The notes beneath the pieces are model-generated. The model had not been told where the DNA came from and did no database searches. It worked only from the letters and a program-made list of their open reading frames with translations. A stretch of 64,000 nt of DNA from Diplonema papillatum. Its lineage: Eukaryota > Euglenozoa > Diplonemea > Diplonemida > Diplonemidae. This document shows positions 30,868 to 41,500 of this stretch, one piece after another (within the stretch, counting starts at the first letter, position 1; each line of letters starts with the position of its first letter). The translations under genes were made by a program, and so were the position numbers. The stretch lies in assembly GCA_030068145.1 (NCBI GenBank), contig JAPJBO010000069.1, forward strand, positions 372,001 to 436,000, written 5' to 3'.

Positions 30868-33800
30868 GTCGATCCAAGGCACAGGGCAACGAGTCGTCGG
30901 GGAAAGAGCAGCCGGCGGGGCCGGGTACAGACGGCTGGGCTCGGGCGCTTCTAGCAGATCGAAGCAGGCGACGTCGCACGGCCGCGCGCCCCACTTGTCG
31001 ACAACCTGCGGGTTCGCCCCGCCGTTGACCAGCTCCTCGACGCAAGGCCGGTGCCCGCGGCGCATGGCGTAGTGCAACGGTGACCTGCCCTGCGCATCCA
31101 TCGCGTTGACATCCGCGCCGAGCGATACCAGCAGCCGCACGCACTCCACTCTCCCCACGCGGCACGCTACGTGCAACACCGTGACACCCTTCGCGTCGGA
31201 CTCGCGTATGGACCCGCCCATTTCCAGCAGCGTCCCGACGCACTCGCTGTGCCCGTTCACGACTGCATGCACGATCGCACACTGCCCCAGCAGCGCGGCG
31301 TCGAGCCCGAGCCACGCCATAGCGGCGAGGCTCTTGTCGTCGCCCTCCCTCGCCGCCTTCACCAGCGACGCCATCCACGCCGGGCGCGCGCCGCACGGCG
31401 CGCGTCCGGAGTCGCGGCCGAAAAAAAAGGCCTTCGCGGGCGCCGCTCGGCCCGGCTCGCCCGCGCAGCTCTCCACGAACCCGCAGACCCGGCGGTCGCG
31501 GAAGGGGTCCGCCGCCCACAAAAACCGGGCCCGCTCGCCGCTGGACAGCAGCACGAGCCCGCGGGCCACGAGGAAGGCTTGCAGCGTGCTGTCGGCGTAA
31601 AAGGGCGGCTGGGCAGCAGCGGCGGCGTCGGGCTTGTGGAACGGCGCGGTAGGTAGGACCCGGAGGCACGTCAGCGGGAGGAGGATGTGCGCTCTGCGCG
31701 CAGCTTCGGTCTCTTCGGCGTGGCGGCGCAGCCAGTATTCTTCGGAGAAGAGGAAGGAGCTGTGCGGGCACTGCCGGAAGTGCGAGAACAGCCGGGTGGC
31801 CTCGTCGATGGTGTTGCACGCGGCTCGCGCCGTGGCGTTCCGGATGGATTGTTCCTCGGCCGCGAGGGAGGAAAGTTGCGACGCATGCACACAGCGGGAC
31901 ATCGACCAATCGAGCAACGCTCCCGCCGCATCGCGCCGGGTCGCAGCCGCAAACCCAGCGAGCGCGAACCGCGTGCAGAGGGCCAGCACGTCCTCGAGGC
32001 CCCACCCTTCCGGGAACAACCCGATCGAGGCGTGCAGCGTCACAAACCCACGCAGCGCCTCTTCACACTCGGAGAACGACCCGTGCCGTCCCCTCTCAGA
32101 CCCACCGCCCGCCCGTCCGGACCCCTCCTGCACCGCGGGCCTGCAGTGGAACGGGTCCAACGCAGGCTCGCGGGAACACGCTATCAACTGACACCCGTCG
32201 CCTGCTAGGTCCACGGCGGTGCAGGTCCGAAGCAACTCCGGCGGGACGATGAGCACGCAGTTCCCGCGTGCCGGGAGTCCCCAGAACTCCAGCAAGTGAA
32301 GGGGATGTGCCGTCGGCTGGCTCGCCGCTTTCCGGGAGAGCGCGTGCAACGGTTTGTCGACTTGGGTCAAGCCGAACAAAGGGCAGTGCGGGTACAGGTC
32401 CGAGAGGACCACGAGGCGGCAGAGCTGGAAGGCTTGGAACGTCTCGATCGCTGTTTTCTGCGCGGTCGCCGCGAACAGGAGCTCGACGAAGGGCGACTCG
32501 GTCCGTGCTGCCTTCATGCGACGGGTTTCCAGAGCCGGCAGGTGCAGCATCACGACGAGCGGGCCCTCTTCCCCCGCGGCATCCGCGCCGGGAGCGCCCT
32601 GCGCCATGCCGGACAAAACGCGATCCGCGCGCAGCCGAAGGGCTTCGACTCTCCGTTCTCTTTCATTCCGCTCCTCGTCGACGCCCTCCAGCCCCCCAGT
32701 CTCCGCCTCCGCTCGGCTCCGGGTCGTCCCGTGCAAAAACAGGTCCACCCGCTTCGCCTCGCAACCGCTGAACAGGCACGCGAACAACGCAGGATTCCCC
32801 TCGGTCAGCCGCCGCCGGCGGATCCCGCCCCTCCCCGACAGTTCAGCCTCCATCAGAGCGGACCTCGCTTCGAGTTCCCCGCCGAGCAACTCGAAACGAC
32901 CCTCGACGCGGAGCCGGCGGTGCGCAGCCGCGGCCGCCCGCTCGTCGGAGGAGTCGGCCTCGCTTTCGTCCGTATCGTCGTCGTGCCGTTCTGTGTCCGA
33001 TTCGGTGCTCGCGACATCCTCCGTTTGTTCGGCTGCCCCCGTGGCCGACACGGCCGCGTGGAGCAGCTGCGCGGCGCGTTCTCGCTCCCGCGCTTGGCGG
33101 AGGCGGATCACCGAGCGGGCGGTGCCCTGCATCAGCTGCAGGCTGCGCAGCGCGAAATCGCCGCGGCAGAGGTGCCCCGAGAGGGTCGGCACGCACGAAG
33201 CGTCGAGCACCGCGCGCCTCGTTTGCTGGAGGTCCACTGCACGGTGGTCGGCCCGGTTCCCTCGGAGATGCTTCGCCGCGTACGCGGAGAGCCGGAGCAG
33301 GGTGTGCCGGGAGAGGTGCAGGCAGTCGATGAGGAGAGCGCTCGACACGCTGCGTGCCGCCGAGTCGAGCGTCGCCGCCGCATGCCGCGCCACGCTTTGG
33401 TAGTCGGCGGCGTGCGCGGTTTCGACGTTGACGACGTGCGGCGCGCGCTCGTTCAGGCGCAGGTCCTCGCACAGCTGGAGGACGACCACCGAGCTCCGGG
33501 CGCACACCACCAGCGGCGGGCCGCCGCTTTGCAGCGCCCCCCGCACACACGACGAAAGCGATTCTTCAACCACACGGCCCCTCGGACAGTGCACTCTTGG
33601 TTGCGCGCTGCCGTCTTCGCTCGTCTCCCGGACCAGCCTACGCAGGCTCTTGGATTTTTCGAGCCGGTCGGTTGTCAGGCAGGTTGGCGGCGCAGCCGTG
33701 GTCTCGGAAACAAACGCGGTGCTCTCACTGTAAAAGGGCAGGCAAGGGGCCACTGCCAAGTGGAGGTGTTCACGCAGGGCGTCTTCGGCCGGGTTCCGGT

Positions 33801-35895
33801 GATCGGTGCCGCCCTTCTGCTGCTGCGTTTCGCCGTCGCTTTCGGTCTCTTCGCTCGTGAGCTCGTCGCCGACATCGTCGCCATCGTCCTCCAGCACTGA
33901 AGACTCCGCGAAGCTGTCTTGCGAGACTACCTCTGCTTCCTCTCTCGCCGGCCTCAGCACGAACACCTTGCGGGCACCCATCAACTGCCCTGCGGCACTC
34001 GCGCTGCTCCCTGCGGCTGCAACTTCAAAGTCACCGCATAGCGGGTACAGCACGCCTTCGCCCTGCGCCGGGTCTGCGGTCGCGAACGCGATGTCTTTGC
34101 AGCAGATGAACTCGGGCGGAAACACGTACAGCGCACCGCTCGCCTGCATAAACTGCCTGACGAGCGAAAGGTTGGACGTGACGGCAGCGGGGACTTGCCA
34201 GTGGAGACGCGGCGGCGTGGCGGCAGCGGCGGCGGCGGCGGCGCGGGGCGGGCACGCCGGGCTCGCTGAAAGGGTGTCGAAGCGGTAGGCGGGGAGGAGG
34301 GAGAACGGCAGGATTTCGACGGTGTTCCACAGGGCGTGGAGCAGGCCGGACAGCTTCCCGACGGCGGTTCGCGCGGGGCCGTCGAGCGACACGGGGTACC
34401 CGCGAAGCGACGCGAGTGCGCGCGAGAGGGCCGCGTGGGTCTCGGGACTGCTCGAGTAGAGGAACAGCGCCGAGATCCCTTCGACGGCGGCCTTCGCGGG
34501 CGCCGCGAGGAACGCCGTGGCCGACCGGTGGGCGAGGAACTGCCGGCGGCACTCGTCGCGCAGCCGGGCCTCCGCCCACTCCAGCGCGCGGCGCGCCGCG
34601 GCTTCGCCCGGGGAGTCGCCCTCCTGCAGGCGGGGGGCAACCACTGCGTGGTAGTACGGGGTTTTCGCGCTGCCCGCGTCGGCGGCGAGCTTGCCCTTGA
34701 TGAACTGCGACCGAACCTCCGCCCGCCCAGCTGCTTCCGCCGCGACGCAGGCGAGCCAGCTGTCGTCCAGCTGCTCGGTCAGGTCGTAGACCTTGAAGGA
34801 TATGCCGAGAGGGTCGCGCCAGAAGCCGAAGAACGCGCCGGCAGTCAGCCGCTCTTCGAACCTCGTGAGGACGTCGTGCAAGCCCGCGTGCAGGCAACAC
34901 CGCCGGACGCGTCCTTTCGCGTGCCCGTTGTCCCGGTGGGTCGCGCATTTTACGGCACCGCTCGGCACGATTCGGAGGGCCTGCAGCCTCTGCAGCCACG
35001 TCCGGATCTCGGTCAACGCACAGGGCGAGTACGTCTTCGCACGCGCGCTGCGGTGCGCTTCGACGATCCGCGCGGCGCACTCTGCCTTCCAACCGTTCGC
35101 GCCGCCCGCGTACTGCGCCCGCGTGCTGCCGAAGACGCGGAGGGCGAAGTACTGGTCCGGGGGCAGGTGTCCCCAGCGCGGCGGGGTCTGCCCGTCCGGG
35201 CTCACGCCTTCACCCGCGGGGCAGAAGGCGTCGGACAAGTCGCTGGAGGAAGGCTGCCGGTGATCGCCGGGGATGCTCGACGACGACGAGAATGGGGCCC
35301 GGAGAAGCTCCGTGATGGGCTGGCCCCCGCCGCTGCGCGGCTGGGGGGGAGGGTCCTTCGGCAGCCTGCCGCTGGCGTTCAGGCCCTGCACCGTGGCCAG
35401 CAACTCCCTGCGGAGCCTGCGCCACGAGCCCGGGATGTCGTGGCTCGGGCCCTCGGCCGCCGCGGCGGGCGCGGGGGTGAGCGTATTCACCTCGACGGGT
35501 TGCGCACACTCGTTCGCCTCCTGAGCGGTGCGACCCCCCCCGGGCTGCTGGGGAGAAGTGTGCAGGATGGACCTCCTGCCCGCAGTCGCCTCGGCCCGTT
35601 GCCCCGCGTGGGGCGGTTCCGGGGTGTGTGCGGGTGATAGGTTCGGGACGACCTCGCGGAGAAGCCAGCGGCCGCCCCGCACCTTCGTGTAGTGCAGGAT
35701 GCTCCGGGTGACGTGCGGCGGCGGCAGGTGCACGAGGGCGGGCTTCTTCCGCTCGCCGGCCTTGCCGGCCGCCACCTGCGGCTTGCTGCTGCGCAGGGCT
35801 TCCGCCTTCCACGCAGCGAGCAGGTCGTAAAACTTCGGCCACTCCCCTTGGCCGGCCGCCTCCGCGAGTGCCGCTTCGTAGTTCTCGTCGAGCAT
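30856..35895 (-). CDS. 1679-residue protein with C-terminal ankyrin repeats
   Basis: A single frame from ATG at 35895 (MLDENYEAALAEAAGQGEWP) to TGA at 30856. The first 1500 residues match no family I recognise. They include a region with several Cys/His (VKCATHRDNGHAKGRVRRCC) and a dense acidic tract near the middle (EDDGDDVGDELTSEETESDG). The last 160 residues carry three to four ankyrin repeats: GQCAIVHAVVNGHSECVGTL, then GVTVLHVACRVGRVECVRLL and GRSPLHYAMRRGHRPCVEEL, each with the TPLHxA-type turn. Ankyrin repeats usually bind other proteins, and the partner here is unknown. The N-terminal MLDENYEAALAEAAGQGEWP itself resembles a degenerate ankyrin helix pair. An R2 repeat ends about 30 bp upstream of the ATG. 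The 3' end is duplicated twice downstream. Confidence 0.8.
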   Translation of the reverse strand: MLDENYEAALAEAAGQGEWPKFYDLLAAWKAEALRSSKPQVAAGKAGERKKPALVHLPPPHVTRSILHYTKVRGGRWLLREVVPNLSPAHTPEPPHAGQRAEATAGRRSILHTSPQQPGGGRTAQEANECAQPVEVNTLTPAPAAAAEGPSHDIPGSWRRLRRELLATVQGLNASGRLPKDPPPQPRSGGGQPITELLRAPFSSSSSIPGDHRQPSSSDLSDAFCPAGEGVSPDGQTPPRWGHLPPDQYFALRVFGSTRAQYAGGANGWKAECAARIVEAHRSARAKTYSPCALTEIRTWLQRLQALRIVPSGAVKCATHRDNGHAKGRVRRCCLHAGLHDVLTRFEERLTAGAFFGFWRDPLGISFKVYDLTEQLDDSWLACVAAEAAGRAEVRSQFIKGKLAADAGSAKTPYYHAVVAPRLQEGDSPGEAAARRALEWAEARLRDECRRQFLAHRSATAFLAAPAKAAVEGISALFLYSSSPETHAALSRALASLRGYPVSLDGPARTAVGKLSGLLHALWNTVEILPFSLLPAYRFDTLSASPACPPRAAAAAAAATPPRLHWQVPAAVTSNLSLVRQFMQASGALYVFPPEFICCKDIAFATADPAQGEGVLYPLCGDFEVAAAGSSASAAGQLMGARKVFVLRPAREEAEVVSQDSFAESSVLEDDGDDVGDELTSEETESDGETQQQKGGTDHRNPAEDALREHLHLAVAPCLPFYSESTAFVSETTAAPPTCLTTDRLEKSKSLRRLVRETSEDGSAQPRVHCPRGRVVEESLSSCVRGALQSGGPPLVVCARSSVVVLQLCEDLRLNERAPHVVNVETAHAADYQSVARHAAATLDSAARSVSSALLIDCLHLSRHTLLRLSAYAAKHLRGNRADHRAVDLQQTRRAVLDASCVPTLSGHLCRGDFALRSLQLMQGTARSVIRLRQARERERAAQLLHAAVSATGAAEQTEDVASTESDTERHDDDTDESEADSSDERAAAAAHRRLRVEGRFELLGGELEARSALMEAELSGRGGIRRRRLTEGNPALFACLFSGCEAKRVDLFLHGTTRSRAEAETGGLEGVDEERNERERRVEALRLRADRVLSGMAQGAPGADAAGEEGPLVVMLHLPALETRRMKAARTESPFVELLFAATAQKTAIETFQAFQLCRLVVLSDLYPHCPLFGLTQVDKPLHALSRKAASQPTAHPLHLLEFWGLPARGNCVLIVPPELLRTCTAVDLAGDGCQLIACSREPALDPFHCRPAVQEGSGRAGGGSERGRHGSFSECEEALRGFVTLHASIGLFPEGWGLEDVLALCTRFALAGFAAATRRDAAGALLDWSMSRCVHASQLSSLAAEEQSIRNATARAACNTIDEATRLFSHFRQCPHSSFLFSEEYWLRRHAEETEAARRAHILLPLTCLRVLPTAPFHKPDAAAAAQPPFYADSTLQAFLVARGLVLLSSGERARFLWAADPFRDRRVCGFVESCAGEPGRAAPAKAFFFGRDSGRAPCGARPAWMASLVKAAREGDDKSLAAMAWLGLDAALLGQCAIVHAVVNGHSECVGTLLEMGGSIRESDAKGVTVLHVACRVGRVECVRLLVSLGADVNAMDAQGRSPLHYAMRRGHRPCVEELVNGGANPQVVDKWGARPCDVACFDLLEAPEPSRLYPAPPAALSPTTRCPVPWIDSKP

Positions 35896-35924
35896 CGCCG
35901 CAGCATCCCCCTCCCTTCTTTGTT

Positions 35925-36131
35925 TTGTATAAGCACCTGCTTTGTAGGAAATACTTGAGGAGGCGCACCAGCTGCAAAAGATCAAAGGAGGTAAATGTGC
36001 TGTAGCCCCACCCGAAACACAGGTGAATCTGGTCTTGGTTCAACAAAAAAGACCCACTTTGTAGTTGTATTGTTTCTCCCCCTTTAGCCTCCTTCGAAGT
36101 AAGCACAAGGCAGCCCCTCGAGTATTTTTCA
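35925..36131 (-). repeat. R2 repeat immediately upstream of the ankyrin gene
   Basis: Inverted R2 copy (GTATAAGCACCTGCTTTGTA through CCCACTTTGTAGTTGTATTG to CAGCCCCTCGAGTATTTTTC). In the sense of the gene, the repeat ends about 30 bases before the start codon. It must therefore form the 5' leader or core promoter unless transcription starts inside that short gap. Confidence 0.8.
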
Positions 36132-36199
36132 CGGCCGGGGCGCGCGGGCGCGCTTTGCGGTGCCCCCAACTCGCGCTGGGGGGAGGTGAAGAGACGGGC

Positions 36200-37330
36200 G
36201 GGTTTCTCTTGGATCGCGGTTGTCAAACGCAATGCGTTTTAGACCGCTCGCAGCTTTTTTAATGTAATTCTAGTGTTATTTGAGGGTCCGGTGTCTAATG
36301 AGAGCCGCCGGTTGACTATAGAGGCTGGGAGTCGGGTTTCTTGGAAGGGGTGTAGACATAACAGCACACTTTAACCTTGGCTAGCCAGGTTTGTGCGTGT
36401 GATCACGGTGAAGCTGAGAAGAGCGAGGGAGGTCGACCGGAGTATTGGAGTGGCATCCGCAGGGCTCTCGCAAGGCAAGCTGCAATGCCGGTTGACTGGG
36501 GTCCTTCTGATCTGAAGGCAAGCGCGAAGCGACCAGCCCGGACGGACCAACAAGACGCAAGACCAGGCGACCAAGAGAAGGAGGGGGACGCGACCCAGAG
36601 AACCGGGCTAAGTAGCTTGGAACTATGTGTGATGGACCTTTCTTCGGAGAGGCTCACGCACTAAAAGAGCGACTTATACGCAGGGCTCTCGCAAGGCAAG
36701 CTGCAATGCCGGTTGACTGGCGTCCTTCTGATTCAAGTTCGGGAATCGTCTAGTCTCGTGAGGTTCACACTTCAAAGGCATGGATTGATTTTTGGAAAAA
36801 CAGGTCGTTCGAATGAAACCCGATCTCCAAAAACACGCTCCCTACGGCGTTGCAGCCTTCGCAAGGCATCCGTGGAGCAACCACTCAAGATTGCAAGAAC
36901 TGAGATCTTCTTGATTTCCAACCAGTGTGGGGGGGTCTTTTACGGTCGCTAAACGCGTGCCTATGCGTCCAGACTTGCCTGCACCCCGCTTTTCAGCAGC
37001 AATATACTAAGTCAATGCGGGAGTGAAAAAGTGCGGGAGTGCAACTCCCGCATTGAGGGAGTGAGGCCGACCGCACAAACAACCGCAAAACCACTCCCGC
37101 AATCCGGAGTGGGAGTCCGGGGTGTGTTTCGTGTGGGATACCGCCCATTTCCTCCTGTGGGGTTTGGTTATTGCTGCATTGGGTCGGCATCATGAAACTG
37201 GTTACCGTCTCGAGTGTTCCCTGCAGGTGCTTGAGCAAAAGAAGAAGGTGAACGCGATAGGCTGACGCCGGATGAGAGACTAACGACGGTCCGTCGCCGT
37301 AGACTGTGTGACAGTGACACAGATCTTTTT
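36200..37330. other. Spacer with a duplicated 45-bp block and inverted ACTCCCGCA words
   Basis: GCAGGGCTCTCGCAAGGCAA followed by GCTGCAATGCCGGTTGACTG occurs at 36461 and 36680. Between 37015 and 37115, TGCGGGAGTG and ACTCCCGCA alternate on both strands and can form several hairpins. No gene is supported. Confidence 0.45.
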
Positions 37331-37459
37331 CCTTTTTCGGGCAAGCGGCGGTTCAAATTCGACCCGAGGCGCATTCCTTTGCCCACCGGCACGGTTTTTG
37401 CAAGCAAAAGAAAACACGAACGCAGTGATTCCTTTTCACGGCATCTGCGGCCGTGGAGA

Positions 37460-38342
37460 ATGGCAACTACAGTTCTGCACGCGGCGCGGGGGCTTCTGCC
37501 GGAACGTATGTGCAAGCTAGGGTGGGCGGTCCTCTTGTTTCCGGTCGCTTTTCATCCCGATACTCTCACAGTTCCGCTCTGCTGCAGCGCAGCTCAATAT
37601 CCCAGGGCCAGGTGATCGGCAATGATGCTGACACCAGAGGAAGCTCGCTGACACCCTTCCTCTCTCGGCTGTGTTTCACACGACAAACCCGCAGAGCTGT
37701 TTTGTTTGTGCGCACGTGTGTAACCCTTGGTTGGTAGTTACAGCACGATATGCTGTCAAGCGTCTATTCGACAAGGGGTTCGTTAGTCTTGTTACCATAA
37801 GAAAACAGACCGGGCAAGTTCAGAGGGAGCTGTGAACCCAACAGCCCGGAACACGACCGGGGGAAGGAAGAAGACACGCGAAGGTCAGCAGTAGACGTCG
37901 GCGACAAGCAAATGCGAAGGGCTGCTGCGCACGGACGGCACGGGGGTTGTAACTTGCCCGTCGTACTAGACACTAGACACCCTTGCATATATGCGGCTCT
38001 TATTTGCCGATTTGACTGCTGACTTTGCCTCGGGCCAATTCTGACAGACTTCAAGCCACGAGCTAGAGTCTCCTCAACGAATTGTAGCAGCATGGGTGCA
38101 GTCAGGTGGTTTCTCCCTTCCTTCTCTGTGGCCTAAGCAGACCACCCCTTGGTTCCGCATTCTCTCAAGCTTTGGCTGACCAAGCCGCTGCTTGTTTCGA
38201 TGCACTTCCCGGCAGCTGCGGATGCGTGTCGCTCGTGGACGCACAACTGCGCGCGCATACAAGCGTCACGCAATTAGCAGATGAAGCGGATCCGTGCCGA
38301 GTAGTGCAGCACGCCGTAGCCTCAGCTTTGGCCAGTGGATAG
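37460..38342 (+). CDS. Candidate two-exon plus-strand gene, function unknown
   Basis: Proposed exons 37460-37611 and 38141-38342, giving 117 residues. Exon 1 starts at an ATG (MATTVLHAARGLL) and ends CAG|GTGATC. Exon 2 follows a clear pyrimidine-rich tract and AG (CTTCTCTGTGGCCTAAGCAG). The phases agree, and the last 65 residues (SQALADQAAACFDALPGSCG onward) look like a compact helical domain with Cys. The stop lies 5 bp from the stop of the convergent zinc-finger gene. Nothing is recognised by homology, exon 1 is weakly supported, and other 5' exons are possible. It is the only gene-like structure on the plus strand in the 8-54 kb block. Confidence 0.35.
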
Positions 38343-38347
38343 ACCTT

Positions 38348-39476
38348 TCACTTCCAAAACCCGCAGGCTCGGCACTTCTTGTTCCCCTTAAAGTTGAAGA
38401 TCTTGCACTCGCTACAGTACCATCCGCCGTCGCGAGAATACGGATCGAACTCGTTCACACCGAGGCGTGTCTGTGGGTACGTTTGTCATTGCCTTTTGCC
38501 ATTTTCAGCCACATGCTCTGGCCCGTATCAGTGCCCGTCCATCACTTGTGGAAGTGGCGGGAGAATTAGTGTAATGAGCAGGCCTGGCCTACTCACTCTG
38601 GTAGTAGCGTTCTTGCCTTATAGCATCGATGTCTTACTCACAGCATTGTTGCCCAGTGCATTGCATTCGTAGTTGGATGTTTCACCCATATCATCGGGAA
38701 ATGTAGTTCGATCTTCCGGTATCCTTGTACTCAAAACTTCTTACACCGCCACTAAACCCATTTACCTGGGTTCCGTGTGGGCTACAGCATTGGAGCTTGC
38801 ACTCTCGTTGTCATCGTGAGTACCATACTATTGAGACTTCGCCCCCTACAAAAAAAGAAAATAAGACCTTTGAGCACGAAACGCAGGTTTCGGTGTGGTT
38901 GACGGTCTTGCACGGCTGGCAGATCCAAGCGTTGCGCGTCATGACGCCGGGGAGGGCGCGCGTGCGGGGCGCGCTGCAGTTGCGGCAGTGCGTGAATTCG
39001 GGGTTCATCTTGTTCGGGAAGAGGCACCCCGAGCAGATCCAGCGGGGCATGTTCGGGTCTTCGGTCCCTGGCCGGTGGTGCCCGCAGGAGTCGCACGCGG
39101 GCATCGTCTTCGGCGTGAAGCTGTGGCACTTGACGCACTCCCACAGGCTCCTCGGGCCCTTCGTGCGCAGCCACTTCCGCATCGAATCCGTCAGATACGG
39201 CGCGTTTTCCTGCAGCTCGCGCTGGATCCTCTGCGCGTGGGCGGCGTCCGTCGCGAGGAAGCCGAGCCCCGCCGCAGACGACCCCCGCAGGCCCTTCAAC
39301 TTCTTCACCGAGCTCAGCTCGTGCCCCGGCTCCCGCCAGCCGATGCCAGGGTACGGGCTGTCGACTTCCGGGTCGCTGCTTTCACTCGGCTGCTTCGGCA
39401 TGTCCGAGATCCTCCTCCGTTGCCCCGCCCGCAGGGCCCATTGCAGCGCGTCCGGGCTCGCAACCGACCGCAGCAT
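38348..39476 (-). CDS. Four-finger RanBP2-type zinc-finger protein
   Basis: Two exons: 38868-39476 (ATG, MLRSVASPDALQWALRAG) and 38348-38470, joined AAG|GTCTTA to CCACAG|ACACGC in phase 0, giving 243 residues. Four W-x(1-2)-C-x2-C ... C-x2-C fingers occur: WECVKCHSFTPKTMPACDSC, then WICSGC with CRNC, WICQPC with CVSC, and WYCSEC with CRAC. The last ends the protein (GFWK). Fingers two to four have the Asn between the Cys pairs that is typical of the RanBP2 type; the first lacks it. Such fingers bind single-stranded RNA or ubiquitin in other proteins, and which applies here is unknown. The second exon was found by its motif and fits in phase. The 5' end is multiplied upstream. Confidence 0.82.
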
Positions 39477-41500
39477 CGTGTGCCTGCTGCTTCCTTCGGT
39501 GGCAAACGGCAGGCCGCTCTCTCTTTGCGTCTGTCCTGTCTAGGGTGTGCACGTTGCGTCCACCTAGTCCCCCCGCCCACCACCACCCCTTCCTGGTTTT
39601 AAGTCGTTTGGGCAGGTGCTGGTCCCCCAGTCACTTTTGTCAGACAGTGTTCTGCAGGGCTTTCCCTTTCTCCGGAGGTGCAGCTCTGTTTTGCCGCCGG
39701 TTCTGCTTTTCGATGAGTTGTTGGCATGTCCGACACCCTTCTCCGTTGCCCTTCCCGCAGGGCTCGTTGCATAGCGTCCTGACTCGTAACCGACCGCAGC
39801 ATCGTGTGCCTGCTGCTTCCTTCGGTGGCAAACGGCAGGCCGCTCTCTCTTTGCGTCTGTCCTGTCTAGGGTGCACGTTGCGTCCACCTAGTCCCCCCGC
39901 CCACCACCACCCCTTCCTGGTTTTAAGTCGTTTGGGCAGGTGTTGGTCCCCCAGTCACTTTTGTCAGACAGTGTTCTGCAGGGCTTTCCCTTTCTCCGGA
40001 GGTGCAGCTCTGGGTCTGCTTTTCTATGGGTTGTTGGCATGTCCGACACCCTTCTCCTTTGCCCTGCCCGCAAGGCCCGTTGCAGCGTCCGGGCTCGCTA
40101 CCGACCGCAGCATCGCTCTCTTCCGTCTATCGTGTCTAGGGTGTGCACGTTGCGTCCACCTTCTACTCCCTTCCCCACCACCCCTTTCTGGTTGTAGGTC
40201 GTTTAGGCGGGAGTTCGTCCCCCAGTCACCTTTTGCCAGGCAGCGTTCTCTGCAGGTTTTCGATGGGTTGCTTCGACATGTCCTGCTAGACAGCGTTCTG
40301 CAGGGTTTTCACTATCTCCGGAGGTGCTGCTCCCTTTTGCCGCCGGGTCTGCTTTTCGCTGGGTTGCTTCCGCATGTCCTGCTAGACAGCGTTATGCAGG
40401 GTTTTCACTATCTCCGGAGGTGCTGCTCCCTTTTGCCGCCGGGTCTGCTTTTCGCTGGGTTGCTTCGGCATGTCCTGCTAGACAGCGTTCTGCAGGGTCT
40501 TCACTACTATCTCCGGAGGTGCTGCTCCCTTTTGCCGCCGGGTCTGCTTTTCGCTGGGTTGCTTCCGCATGTCCTGCTAGACAGCGTTCTGCAGGGTTTT
40601 CACTACTATCTCCGGAGGTGCTGCTCCCTTTTGCCGCCGGGTCTGCTTTTCCCTGGGTTGCTTCGGCATGTCCTGCTAGACAGCGTTCTGCAGGGTCTTC
40701 ACTACTATCTCCGGAGGTGCTGCTCCCTTTTGCCGCCGGGTCTGCTTTTCCCTGGGTTGCTTCGGCATGTCCTGCTAGACGGCGTTCTGCAGGGGTTTCA
40801 CTATCTCCGGAGATGCTGGTCTGCTTTTCGCTGGGTTGCTTCCGCATGTCCTGCTAGACAGCGTTCTGCAGGGTTTTCACTATCTCCGGAGGTGCTGCTC
40901 CCTTTTGCCGCCGGGTCTGCTTTTCGCTGGGTTGCTTCGGCATGTCCTGCTAGACAGCGTTATGCAGGGTTTTCACTATCTCCGGAGGTGCTGCTCCCTT
41001 TTGCCGCCGGGTCTGCTTTTCGCTGGGTTGCTTCGGCATGTCCTGCTAGACAGCGTTCTGCAGGGTCTTCACTACTATCTCCGGAGGTGCTGCTCCCTTT
41101 TGCCGCCGGGTCTGCTTTTCGCTGGGTTGCTTCCGCATGTCCTGCTAGACAGCGTTCTGCAGGGTTTTCACTACTATCTCCGGAGGTGCTGCTCCCTTTT
41201 GCCGCCGGGTCTGCTTTTCCCTGGGTTGCTTCGGCATGTCCTGCTAGACAGCGTTCTGCAGGGTCTTCACTACTATCTCCGGAGGTGCTGCTCCCTTTTG
41301 CCGCCGGGTCTGCTTTTCGCTGGGTTGCTTCGGCATGTCCTGCTAGACGGCGTTCTGCAGGGGTTTCACTATCTCCGGAGATGCTGCTCCCGCCGGGTCT
41401 GCTTTTCGCTGGGTTGCTTCGGCATGTCCGAGACCGTTCTCCTTTCCCAGGCCCATCGCAGCCCGGGCTCGCCACCGACCGCCAGCCGCAGCAGTGCAGC
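39477..41500 (-). repeat. Multiplied 5' end of the zinc-finger gene grading into a 96/99-bp higher-order minisatellite
   Basis: CCGACCGCAGCATCG (complement of the start-codon region) recurs with the gene's start position at 39474, then at 39800 and 40111, giving units of 326 and 311 bp. Each carries the start codon, about 30 codons and the flank. From about 40250 the array becomes short units marked by CATGTCCTGCTAGACAGCGT, spaced 96, 96, 99, 99, 99, 79 bp and then 96, 96, 99, 99, 99, about 89 bp. Variants such as TTATGCAGGG recur 568 bp apart. This is a six-unit block duplicated as a whole. A final copy of the 5' coding end closes the array at 41396-41480. Reading frames through the array are by-products of its near-multiple-of-three period. 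Confidence 0.9.

Noticed and set aside
32296..33900. A 534-codon plus-strand open frame
   Set aside because: It is antisense to the ankyrin-repeat gene, whose minus-strand frame has domains and a continuous 1679-residue reading.
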